The notes under the pieces: model-generated | The model's database searches: none | Told to the model about the DNA's origin: nothing | The model's input: only the letters and a program-made list of their open reading frames with translations | In this document: positions 16,813 through 25,111 of the stretch, piece by piece | How the letters are laid out: the number at the start of each line of letters is the position of its first letter | How positions within the stretch are numbered: the first letter of the stretch is position 1 | Assembly: GCF_010672085.1 (NCBI RefSeq) | Contig: NZ_JAAHHT010000074.1 | Coordinates: 1 to 37,929, forward strand | Length of the DNA stretch: 37,929 bases | Source of the DNA: Okeania sp. SIO3I5 | Lineage (GTDB): Bacteria; Cyanobacteriota; Cyanobacteriia; Cyanobacteriales; Microcoleaceae | Direction: 5' to 3' | Made by a program: the position numbers and the translations under genes

Positions 16813-17606
16813 ATTATTTAAGGAAATTCATAGTATTTTAGTATCAACAGACACATCCTATAAAAATATTCCAGATAATTTATTTTCCTCGTCTGAAATA
16901 CATTTATAATTAGCTTTCACTTTTCTAACATAATCCTACTCGGATAATCAAAAAATATAAAAATTACTTAATATTTTTTATTTATTTTATATATAAATAT
17001 CTATATCTATATAGTAATCAGGAATGATTTATGAGATATTTAAGAACAACTAAGATCAATCAAAATATTTTTAGATTCTGACTCCTGACTCCTAATTACC
17101 ACTAAAACTTCACAACTGAAATATGATTGCTATAGTTGTGGCCTTCTTTTGAGTAAGTATTCAGCTTTCAGCTTTTTTAAAGAATCAAGAAACTCTAAAG
17201 TTAGCTGATGACCAATTTGATTCTTATGTCATTCTTTAGAGACTAATTCCTTTTTTATTGAGTTAATAATTCATAGCTAAACTTAAATCATTAATATCTA
17301 TTACCGAATAATTAATAGGCATCTCCAGAAAAGAGGGAACAGGGAACAGGGAACAGGGGACAGGGAAGAGGGAACCCACCCCTAACCCCTCCCAGGAGGG
17401 GAAGTAATTGATAATTTATGGACAAAAATTGATTTAGTTTTTCATTTTTGGAGACGCCTAATAATTAATAATTAAATAATTCAGCTTGATTAGCCTCCCC
17501 TTTCAAGGGAAAAAAGCCGTCGTTTTGCTAGTCGTTAACGTTTGCGGAGCATGACCTTAGGAAAGTTTTGCGGAATGCTAAACGCCATATCCAATCAACC
17601 AAGAGA

Positions 17607-17895
17607 AATAAATTTTTTCTTTTTAGTTATGTTCTCCCTTTTAGGGAAAGGTAATTATCAATTATCCATTAATGAAAAATAGGGTGCATCTCATATTTGC
17701 AAAAATACTTTTTTCCTATTCCCTATTCCCTATTCCCTATTCCCTGTTCCCTGTTCCCTAAAAGCAATAAATTTTTTCTTTTTAGTTATGTTCTCCCTTT
17801 TAGGGAAAGGTAATTATCAATTATCCATTAATGAAAAATAGGGTGCATCTCATATTTGCAAAAATACTTTTTTCCTATTCCCTATTCTCTGTTCC
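17607..17895. repeat. 159-bp tandem direct repeat upstream of mazG
   Basis: AATAAATTTTTTCTTTTTAG starts at 17607 and again at 17766; the copies stay nearly identical to the run of TATTCCC/TGTTCCC units. Part of the unit (GGTGCATCTCATATTTGC, then ACTTTTTTC) recurs at about 33916, so it belongs to a dispersed family. Confidence 0.85.
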
Positions 17896-17906
17896 CTGTT
17901 TCCTGC

Positions 17907-17912
17907 TATAAT
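17907..17912 (+). promoter_or_regulatory. Candidate -10 element of mazG
   Basis: TATAAT lies 26 bp before the mazG ATG, directly after the tandem repeat. No -35 was identified. Suggestive only. Confidence 0.4.
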
Positions 17913-17938
17913 ACTAAAAAAAATCATCATTTAACATT

Positions 17939-18733
17939 ATGAATTCCACATTATCTGCGTTACAAGAACTGATAGAAATAGTAGCTAAATTACGTTCTCC
18001 AGATGGAGGATGTCCGTGGGATTTAGCTCAAACTCCTGAAAGTTTAACTCCGTATATTATTGAAGAAGCTTATGAAGCTGTAGATGCTATTAAAAGTGGG
18101 CAAAAAAAAGCGATAGTTGATGAATTGGGAGATTTATTATTACAGGTAGTTTTGCAAGCACAAATAGCTAGTGATACTAATGATTTTACTTTAGCTGAAG
18201 TTGCTGAAAGTATTAGTCAAAAAATGATTAGAAGACATCCTCATGTATTTGGAGATGTGAAAGTAAATAGCACGGAAGAAGTTAAGAAAAACTGGGAAGA
18301 AATTAAGGCAGCAGAAATTGGAGAAACTAATGATTTACTAAGTAAAAAGTTAAACAGATATGCTCGACAGTTACCTCCGCTTCTGGCAGCAATGAAGATT
18401 TCTAAAAAAGCTGCTGCTGTTGGTTTTGAATGGGAAAATGTTGATGGAGTTTGGGAGAAGTTTTACGAAGAAGTAGGAGAGTTTCAAGAAGCTTTAAAGT
18501 CAGAAGATAAGGAACATCAACAAGCAGAAATGGGGGATATTTTGTTTGTTGTGGTGCAATTGGCAAGGTGGTATGATTTAAACCCAGAACAAGCATTACA
18601 AGGAACGAATCATCGGTTTTTGAAACGATTTGCTTTGCTAGAGGCAATGTGCGAGAGACCTATTTCAGAGTATACTTTGGCTGAGTTTGAACAAATGTGG
18701 CAAAAGGCAAAAGCAAAATTGAGTAGGGAGTAG
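17939..18733 (+). CDS. mazG: MazG nucleoside triphosphate pyrophosphohydrolase
   Basis: 264 residues, full length for the two-domain MazG. Both MazG halves show the metal-binding pattern: EEAYEAVDAI with DELGDLLLQVV in the N-terminal half and EEVGEFQEAL with EMGDILFVVVQ in the C-terminal half. MazG hydrolyses NTPs and dNTPs to NMP and pyrophosphate and is linked to pool cleaning and stress control. Cytoplasmic. It stands alone, with repeats on both sides. Confidence 0.96.
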   Translation: MNSTLSALQELIEIVAKLRSPDGGCPWDLAQTPESLTPYIIEEAYEAVDAIKSGQKKAIVDELGDLLLQVVLQAQIASDTNDFTLAEVAESISQKMIRRHPHVFGDVKVNSTEEVKKNWEEIKAAEIGETNDLLSKKLNRYARQLPPLLAAMKISKKAAAVGFEWENVDGVWEKFYEEVGEFQEALKSEDKEHQQAEMGDILFVVVQLARWYDLNPEQALQGTNHRFLKRFALLEAMCERPISEYTLAEFEQMWQKAKAKLSRE

Positions 18734-19231
18734 GGAGTCGGGAGTACGGAGTCGGGAGTAGGGGAGAAAGAATTGATGTATCTAGTTAGGATGATTGATT
18801 TGATTTTTTGGTAGTCCTGCATTGTAATGGTGAAAATATATATTTTTTAATTTCTTCCCACACCTCCCACACCTCCCACACCTCCCACACTCTCTCTACC
18901 ATTCCTCAGCACCACCACCTATTTTTTATTATTGGAGGTCTAAAAAGAGAATTTCCGACCTAGAAAATGTTATTTAAAGCCATTCATTCTAACTCCTAAT
19001 TCCTAAAAAATGGGACGTTGGTGAATTATTGTATGATTTTTAGTAGTCAGTAGTTGTAGGGGCGATTCGTGAATCGCCCCTAAAGTAGTTATTCAATAAT
19101 TAATAATTAATTATTAATTATTACCTCTTCTTAAAAAGAATTTTTTCTTTTCTCCTTAAAAGGAGAGGCTTTCAACCGTTATTTTTTGGTAAGTAGATAG
19201 GTTTAATTATCCGGACAATAGTAATGAAGAT
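18734..19231. other. Intergenic region with short repeats
   Basis: No gene seen. It contains GGGAGTAGGGAGTCG-type runs right after mazG, four CCCACACCT units at about 18857-18893, an AATTATTAATT run at about 19098, and the palindrome listed next. Confidence 0.6.
19057..19082. repeat. Perfect 26-nt palindromic hairpin
   Basis: TAGGGGCGATTC pairs perfectly with GAATCGCCCCTA around a GT centre. Related palindromes occur at 31563-31590 and 36956-36981, and in weaker form inside the miniature elements at 31669 and 35947. It is a cyanobacterial dispersed palindrome. Confidence 0.8.
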
Positions 19232-19597
19232 TCACGCGCGGTGAAAACTTTGTACAACTTTAATGCTCATATATTTGTCGGCAAAACCGCGTTGTTGAGC
19301 ATAAGCTTTACCAGTAAGTATTACTAAAAATCCTCCTATTTTGTCTAAATCAGTTTGTTCAACCCCTCCCAAAATTTCCCTTAAACTCGTCTCAGGTACC
19401 GATACTTGAATATATAGATTTTCTGGATCTGTTATAGAAGGAACATAGTATGTCGTAAGAATCCCTCTACTTTCATAAGCTGTTGTAACCTGTTGTTCAA
19501 TGCGTCTTTGCAACTCAGCATCTTTATACTCTTTTCTAGCTTGAGCTGCACGTAGTCGCCTTTCCAGCCGTACTAATTTCGGTGATATTCTAGTCAT
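19232..19597 (-). CDS. Unrecognised protein, last gene of a decaying operon
   Basis: 121 residues, apparently intact. A basic helical N-terminus (RISPKLVRLERRLRAAQARK) is followed by a mixed alpha/beta part (YIQVSVPETSLREILGG, GGFLVILTGKAYAQQRG). I do not recognise the family. It is the only gene in the 19.2-22.8 kb minus-strand cluster without visible damage. Hairpin- and repeat-rich DNA follows its 3' end. Confidence 0.6.
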   Translation of the reverse strand: MTRISPKLVRLERRLRAAQARKEYKDAELQRRIEQQVTTAYESRGILTTYYVPSITDPENLYIQVSVPETSLREILGGVEQTDLDKIGGFLVILTGKAYAQQRGFADKYMSIKVVQSFHRA

Positions 19598-19663
19598 GTC
19601 TTTTTGTCGGCTTTACATACTTCATTTTTAGCTCAACAATTGCCAGGTTGTACGCGACAAAGA

Positions 19664-20178
19664 TTAACCTTTCTCAGCAGAATCTGAGAAATTTGCAAGG
19701 TTAGGTAAAATTTCCCCCTCAGTAGAAACCAAAGTAATTAATTTTGGCCATTTGCTTAACCAGATAGTAGCTTTTTGAAACCGAACATCTGCTATTGGCC
19801 TATACCTAGGTTCTTCAATCTCTTCGCCCAAAACAGTAATTTTTCTAGGAATTGTAGGGTAATTTTTTTCAGGTTCTTCTGGCAAATTGTTATTAAAGTA
19901 TTTGGAATTGTATGTATGTCCTTGAATGGCCAAAACTTTGTTGACAATTTCTTTAGCGACAGATTTGTTTCTGCATAAAAGTTGAAGTTGATAACCTTGT
20001 AGCCACATAGAATTCGGTGCTTCGGGTCTAAACTCTTATTAGGCGTAAACTCATACAACTCCCAAGTAGTCCGCTCATTCAAATCTTCACTACTCCCCAA
20101 ACTACCAGCAATAGTAGTCTGCCTAATATGCTTCCAAGAACCTAAAATGTCCTGTTCCCAAGTTACTTTACCTGCCAT
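19664..20178 (-). pseudogene. Unrecognised gene split by a frameshift
   Basis: The frame from ATG at 20178 (MAGKVTWEQDILGSWKHIRQ) reads coherently to about 20025 and then derails; a second frame reads coherently from about 20010 to 19664 (MWLQGYQLQLLCRNKSVAKE). Joined, they give one protein of about 170 residues. The break lies near 20000-20030. The family is not recognised. It could also be a sequencing error, but the neighbours show similar damage. Confidence 0.6.
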
Positions 20179-20243
20179 GATATCACACCTAATTCATCTG
20201 TATAGACTCAGAAAACCCTTGCCACAAACCAGACAACAATCCT

Positions 20244-20816
20244 TTAACAACAGATTGCACAAGTTTGATGTTCAATCTTTTCCACCAGGTTATTCACACC
20301 ATCCTCTAAACTCCAAGGTTCCTTACCATCATCCCCCCAAGTTTGAATTGCCTTATCCAAGTTCGGCGACAATTCTCTAATTGCACGTAGCAGCTCCAAT
20401 AAATACCATTAATCTTTTCCTCTATCTTTATTCCTGTTAGTATTGCCAGAATTTTTCCCTCCAGGAACTTCTATTTTTAGCTTCTGATCACGAGAAACTT
20501 TCTTGAGTTATGGCTGTTCATCTTGATCTATTTTAGGTCGATTATTTGCCGTTGTAGCAGTTTGAACAAAATTATTTTCTAGATTAGTTTTATATTGCTT
20601 TAAATCTTCCTTATCCTTTCCTAAAGCATCCATAAACCTCTCAAGTAACAATTCATTTTGCAACATATTTTTTTCAATCCTGCCTTTAATAGCAGCTTCA
20701 ATATTATCAGCGATCGCCTGTACTTTCTCTTGTTCTGTTTTGGGATTAGAGGTTTGCGTAATATTAGCAGGGCCCGGTTTTCCGTAAGGTTTAATTTTAA
20801 TCTGTTTAGCAGCCAT
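20244..20816 (-). pseudogene. Unrecognised gene(s) with in-frame TAA codons
   Basis: From ATG at 20816 (MAAKQIKIKPYGKPGPANIT) the frame runs 102 codons to TAA at 20508, then continues in the same frame with coding-like sequence (KIEVPGGKNSGNTNR) to TAA at 20409, then again (LELLRAIRELSPNLDKAIQ) to TAA at 20244. It may be one gene with two nonsense mutations, or two or three short genes that share a frame by chance. No family is recognised. Confidence 0.5.
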
Positions 20817-20822
20817 ATTTGT

Positions 20823-21431
20823 TCACTCCAACCAACTCAATACATTAGACTCTATACTAACCCAATAAATTTCAGATAAATTGCCAAAATTATCTATATA
20901 ATCATCTTTTTTGGCATTATTCAATGGATATAAATCCACCACCTTATCAAAATGCCTTAAGACATCTAACGCTTTATTGGGCAAGTTCAATATTTTATCA
21001 TAGTAATGACTAGCTAGTGGTAAAAATACAATATTTGAATATCTTTGAGAAAAATAGTTAATCATCTCTCCCCAGTTTTGAAAGAGAAAGTCTACATCTT
21101 CAGAAGTTAAAGATTTCCCAAACTATTTATTGTAAAATCCTCTACTTCCGGGTTTTAAATGATAGGGAATAAACCTTTGGCCAACTGTTTTATTTTGCAA
21201 GCTTTTAACATTTTCAATTTCCTGGCATCCCATCAAAGGATAACCACAAGAGAAAAAGATAACATTAACCTTTTCAAAATGAAGAAACATCCTTTTAATA
21301 ACAGCATCATTAATAGGTAAACCAGCAAGTCCATATTTAGGAACTTCCTGATTATAAATTGATTGTTTAGCTCGATCATCCCCTAAAAAACAGTAGCTTT
21401 TAATTTTATTCATTAGTTGTGCCATCATCAA
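20823..21431 (-). pseudogene. Unrecognised gene with in-frame TAG
   Basis: Start TTG or ATG near 21425-21431 (MAQLMNKIKSYCFLGDDRAK). After 102 codons a TAG at 21123 interrupts, and the same frame goes on as FGKSLTSEDVDFLFQNWGEM to TAA at 20823, about 203 codons in all. There is no start codon in the first 19 codons after the TAG, which favours one broken gene. A loose resemblance to the SGNH hydrolase layout (GDD near the start, a hydrophobic strand VIFFSCG, VFLPLASHYYD) was noticed but is too weak to assign. Confidence 0.55.
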
Positions 21432-21534
21432 ATTGGTTTAGGGTAAGCAAAGATATTAAATCTGGTTCATTTTGATTATACACTTCACAACTGTATGTTT
21501 GAGTAGAAGATTTCAAGAACTTTGGTATCAAAGT

Positions 21535-22770
21535 TTATAAAGGTTCCTCACTCAACACCAGCTTTTTCTCGGTCTCCGTTTTCTTGCCTTTTTTCACCTT
21601 CCTAGTCTCTTCTTTGTACAAAGCTTTCAGATTAAACGGTAGTTTGATCTCAAAGTTTTTCTCCCCAACAGGAACTCCCACAAAAGTCATAATTGAACGA
21701 ATCCCTCTTACTCCTCTAGATACAGCACTAACAATTTCTGTCAAAGCGATCGCTCGACTACCAATCATAACAATGATTGTTTCGTTTTTGCCATCGTTTT
21801 TATAACTGTTCTCCAAGAGTTCTTTGATGGCAGCGTTAGCATTTACATATTTCTTTTTTAACTTTCCTGGCGGGAAGTCCCGCGCTCTCCCGCAGGGGAG
21901 CGTCGGGATGAAAGCCTGGGCCAGGATTCGGCTCCCTTCATAAGCTAAACGTTCATATGCCCAAGACACAAGCTAAGAGCATTTTGTTATTGTAAAAGTC
22001 AAAACAGGGGGAGGACATCACCTCTGTCATGCGCAGCGGTCAGGGTTTCCCAGACGCTCAGAATCCCTATAAGTCCCGTAAGGGCAACGTCGGGAGTATG
22101 TCAATGCCTGTTTACCAGCTTTAACTAAATTAACATCTGCAATATTTAGAGCGATAGGATGAATGCCTAGGTGATCTGCTATTCTGATTTGGTAATCAAG
22201 AACTTGCAGATAATTCTCAAGCTTTTTCATGCCTACGGCATCAGTCGAATATAAACGATTAGGAATATTAAACCCCTAATCTATCATTTCATCCACGGCC
22301 AAAACATCGTAGATTTGAGCTATCATCTGACAGCACTTTTCATCTTTCTTATCTTTTCTTTTCATTTGAGTTTGATCTGATTGACCTCCATTTATTCCTC
22401 CACGAGTAGGAACCGGATTCACATCTTGAGCATCAATAACAGAAAACCTGTATTTATACCACGTGCCTGTTATTGACACAGGAGGTGAAGGAGTAAGGTC
22501 ACCAAACCTATCAGCGCTATCACCAAGACTATTGAATTGTGAAAGGGGCAAGTATTCGTTTATTACTTCTAATATCTCCCCCTGCCTTCCAATATAACAA
22601 AAACCTTCGTTCCAGGGATTACTAATTGAGTCTGGCCAGCGGGCACAGTTATTTTAGCGCTGGTTACATATCTATAGCGAGATTTACTACCACCACCTGT
22701 AGCATTTAATTCTAACTTTTCAATTTCTTTGATGATAGCATTGACACCAGGGTTTAACCAACTATTATAT
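21535..22770 (-). pseudogene. Large unrecognised gene broken by IS630, a frameshift, TAG and a 240-bp element
   Basis: The 5' end is lost at the IS630 remnant near 22770. From there: NSWLNPGVNAIIKEIEKLEL and a Gly/Ser turn, a strand-rich part (VPAGQTQLVIPGTKVFVILE), a frameshift near 22580 in a G-run, then MPLSQFNSLGDSADRFGDLT ... VDEMID, TAG at 22276, and in the same frame GFNIPNRLYSTDAVGMKKLE. The 240-bp element splits it at 22102/21863; removing it joins GKQAL to LKKKYVNANA in frame. It ends at TAA 21535, after which 42 more codons are open in the same frame. The family is not recognised. Confidence 0.65.
21863..22102 (+). mobile_element. Non-autonomous IS200/IS605-like element, copy 1 (240 bp)
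   Basis: It starts right after TTTTAAC and ends ...GTATGTC before AA, without target duplication. The left part holds an imperfect palindrome (21879-21907); the right part (about 22021-22102) has paired segments CAGGGTTTCCCAGACGCTC and GGGCAACGTCGGGAG. It encodes no transposase. Copy 2 lies at 24060-24326. Excision restores the frame of the host gene exactly, which fixes the boundaries. The layout fits palindrome-associated elements mobilised in trans by TnpA. The right end could act as an omegaRNA scaffold (inference). Confidence 0.8.
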
Positions 22771-23540
22771 CAAATCCGGTTAATTGCACACACTAAAAAT
22801 TTTGAGGCCACCAGTGGAAGTGGATTAATCCACGAATTAGCTCACAGTGATTCAGCAAGCAAGGGCAGCGCTGAAATAGCACTGACTCCAATTGCTCCAA
22901 TTTTTCCAAACATTTGTTGGCAACTGCTTCATTTGTCAGAGGCCACAAGCACTCTGGGGGTTGCAATTCTGGAGAGTAAGCAGGCATAAACATATTTATG
23001 AATGCCATCTGGAACTTCTACTTGAGGACTAATATGCCATCCCGCGCGTTTCGCTGCGCGACATGAAACGCGTTAGCGTTGCGGAGCAAATCGCAGACTA
23101 AAATTACTCGCTTGTCTTTACCAATACCAAAGTGTTCCGCAAAGTCGGCAAATACTCTATTAAATAGGTCAATTCTGACATAAGGGAGAATCCACTCTTT
23201 TGGTATTTCCTGATTGGGGATGGACTTGCGCCATACAGCCATAACCACTTAAACTGCCAGTTGACAGTAGCACTTGGTTGCTCTCATAAAAGGAACCCAA
23301 ATTTTCCTGACTACAGGTTTTAATCCTAAGCGATGTTCATCCATTGCCCATACTTGAACGTCTGCATCGGGATACTCCTGCTGTACCCGAACTGTTTCTG
23401 TGGCCAGTTTTTTTTTCCACTCTTGTTGTTCTGCTTCTGAAGATTTTTGATGTTGTGGTCAAGGTGTTCTTCTGCGTAACCTTAACCGTACGAAAAAACT
23501 GTAGAAAATCGTGACAGCTTTTATCTTGATATTGGATTAA
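22771..23540 (-). pseudogene. IS630-family transposase remnant (copy A), several frameshifts
   Basis: Pieces in different frames follow IS630 order: PQHQKSSEAEQQEWKKKLAT, then VWAMDEHRLGLKPVVRKIWV (first DDE Asp), NWQFKWLWLYG, WILPYVRIDLFNRVFADFAE, VILVCD (second Asp), and PAYSPELQPPECLWPLTNEA with HFHWWPQ at the end. Frameshifts, in-frame stops (a TGA in the TPRPQH region) and a 52-bp repeat break the frame. It truncates the unknown gene at 21535-22770. Confidence 0.85.
23041..23092. repeat. Short palindromic repeat inserted in the IS630 remnant
   Basis: It contains GCGTTTCGCTGCGCGAC and CGCGTTAGCGTTGCGGAGCA and interrupts the transposase just after the VILVCD strand. Related GC-rich pieces (CGCTCCGCTAACGCTACGCG, TTGCGGAGCAT) occur at about 34730-34790, 17540-17575 and 26848. 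Confidence 0.65.
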
Positions 23541-23965
23541 CCAATACAGGCTGTACGGCACAGCTCACTATTCCCTCAACAGTAAATGCTCCTGGGAATT
23601 TCTTGTCTTAAATTTGAAGAGAGCCGTTGATATCGGCATTAATCACTTTACCTGTTGCACTTCTGAATAAACCACGTTTGACTCGTTTACCTACATAGTT
23701 TTCATGGCATATTGGTTTTTCTCGCGTCAATAGCAGATGTTTTACTGGTGTAACAATATCCGTTTCAATCACTTTTACCCCAACCAGTTGACACTTATAA
23801 GTTATCTGTTGAATTAACAATTAAGTGAGGTATTTGAGTAAAATTTTGGTTGTTTTTTTTGCCGATATTTGCACCTTGTTTCCAGTTATCATTTTTTCCA
23901 ATGACTACAGTACCAATATTATTAGTGGTTAAGTACAAGGGCCACTAATTTACTGGTGTTATGCA
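23541..23965 (-). pseudogene. TnpB (IS1341-type) C-terminal fragment
   Basis: Coherent but shifted pieces: YLHNTSKLVALVLNH, NIGTVVIGKNDNWKQ, then ITYKCQLVGVKVIETD and GKRVKRGLFRSATGKVINAD, and after an in-frame TAA DKKFPGAFTVEGI. These match the RuvC-II region and C-terminus of IS1341-type TnpB. Part of the zinc-ribbon region is not recognisable, and the N-terminal half is missing. It is a different lineage from the tnpB at 1-1293. Confidence 0.82.
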
Positions 23966-24600
23966 AATAATTCTCCACTTATAATAATCTTCTCTATTAT
24001 CTATTCCGGCTTCATCTACATAAACAATGTCTTTTTTGTCTATTTGATTCAGTTTTAACTTTCCTGGCGGGAAGTCCCGCGCTCTCCATCCCCCCTAACC
24101 CCCTGTGCATAGGGGGGAGGGGAGCGTCGGGATGAAAGCCAGGGCCTGGATTCGGATACCTTCATAAGCTAAACGTTCATAGGCCCAAGACACAAGCTAG
24201 GAGCATTTTGTTATTATCAATGTCAACACAGGGGGAGGACATCACCTCTGTCATGCGCAGCGGTCAGGGTTTCCCAGACGCTCAGAATCCCTATAAGTCC
24301 CGTAAGGGCAACGTCGGGAGTATGTCAAGCCAAACTCTTCTCTTTCTAGTTCATCTCTTTCTTGATAACCATATGTTTGTCTTGAGTGCCTCTTACATTC
24401 CGAGGAGACCTCGGAATTAGGCACTTGCTTTTTTTACGAGTAAAACCAAGTTTTTTTAAACTTCTACTAATAGTAAAACGACTACAATTTCCCCATTTTG
24501 TAGCCATTTGACCCATGAGTTTGAGTGTGATTGTCCTCAACAAACTTTTCAAATTTTTCCCAGTCTTTAATTTTAGAGCTCTGAGGGGGAGGTACATTTG
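23966..24600 (-). pseudogene. IS630-family transposase remnant (copy B), split by element copy 2
   Basis: N-terminal pieces KIKDWEKFEKFVEDNHTQTH and RFTISRSLKKLGFTRKKSK (helix-turn-helix), then YQERDELEREEFG up to 24327. After element copy 2 the frame resumes as LKLNQIDKKDIVYVDEAGID (first DDE Asp), then NREDYYKW, and stops where the TnpB fragment begins. The catalytic C-terminus is absent. A short palindrome (CCGAGGAGACCTCGG, about 24401-24415) also interrupts it. Confidence 0.85.
24060..24326 (+). mobile_element. Non-autonomous IS200/IS605-like element, copy 2 (267 bp)
   Basis: Same ends as copy 1 (TTTTAAC | TTTCCTGGCGGG ... GTATGTC | AA) and over 90% alike by eye, except that the left hairpin tip carries an extra C/G-rich palindrome (CATCCCCCCTAACC ... 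GGGGGGAGGGG) of about 27 bp. Excision restores REEFGLLKLNQ in IS630 remnant B. The right-end structure is conserved between copies. Confidence 0.8.
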
Positions 24601-24624
24601 TACTTAAAGAGCGATCGCTACAAT

Positions 24625-25035
24625 TTACCCAAACAAATTAGGAGATAAGTATAATTTTATCTCCTTTTTGTGCCATAGTGAAAGCTTTGGTTGATTAGCT
24701 AGAGCAAAAAGTTTTTGTCCATGAGAAAAAGGAATTACTCGGTCAGCATTTCCGTGCATTACTAAAACTGGGCAATTAACATTTTTAATCTTGTCAATAC
24801 TGGGAAATTTGTCAAACGGATAAATAGGGATGTGCGTCACTACCCGAAAGGCAGTTGTAAATGAACTTTCTATGACCAAACCAGATACTGGTTGACGGGA
24901 TGCCAAATCTACAGAAGGCCCCCCACCTACTGAACGTCCATAAACAATAATTTGATTTGCAGGTACCTCTAATTTTTGGGTCAAATATTCATAAGCAGCA
25001 TTAATATCTTGATAAGCGCTCTTGACTAATTGACT
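24625..25035 (-). pseudogene. Truncated duplicate of the adjacent alpha/beta hydrolase gene
   Basis: 24680-25025 duplicates 25215-25560 with fewer than ten differences by eye (offset 535). It keeps the nucleophile elbow VYGRSVGGG and HGNADRVIPF but lacks the N-terminal anchor and the C-terminal His, replaced by an unrelated tail (HKKEIKLYLSPNLFG). It cannot form a complete catalytic triad, so it should be inactive. Confidence 0.88.
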
Positions 25036-25041
25036 TCTGCC

Positions 25042-25106
25042 AGAAACCGGGTTTGTTAGAAAGAAATGTCAGTATGGTAAAGTATCTAAGTACAAACCCG
25101 GTTTCT
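25042..25106. repeat. Miniature inverted repeat, family C copy 1
   Basis: AGAAACCGGGTTTGTTAG at one end and TACAAACCCGGTTTCT at the other: about 65 bp with terminal inverted repeats. A second copy is at 35867-35930. It lies at the junction between the truncated and full hydrolase genes and so may have promoted the duplication. Confidence 0.8.
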
Positions 25107-25111
25107 AACCT

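Larger units (their letters stand above)
16813..17938. other. Gene-free 1.1-kb region upstream of mazG
   Basis: No supportable gene. It holds AT-rich DNA after the kinase start, a GGGAACAGG run (about 17336-17370), a copy of the dispersed block also seen at 1587-1740 (about 17490-17610), and the 159-bp tandem repeat described separately. Confidence 0.6.

Noticed and set aside
20823-21431. SGNH hydrolase assignment for the broken gene
   Set aside because: Only a loose pattern resemblance; the SGNH block residues cannot be aligned with confidence.
21535-21969. 144-codon frame beginning MSWAYERLAYEG as an intact gene
   Set aside because: Its first part is translated from the inserted 240-bp element; the true frame joins across the element to upstream sequence.
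20409-22278. Stop-codon recoding (TAG/TAA read as Gln) in the unknown operon
   Set aside because: Nearby frameshifts, an IS630 truncation and an element insertion show general decay, and both TAG and TAA are affected; C-to-T nonsense mutation is the simpler account. Kept only as a point to test.
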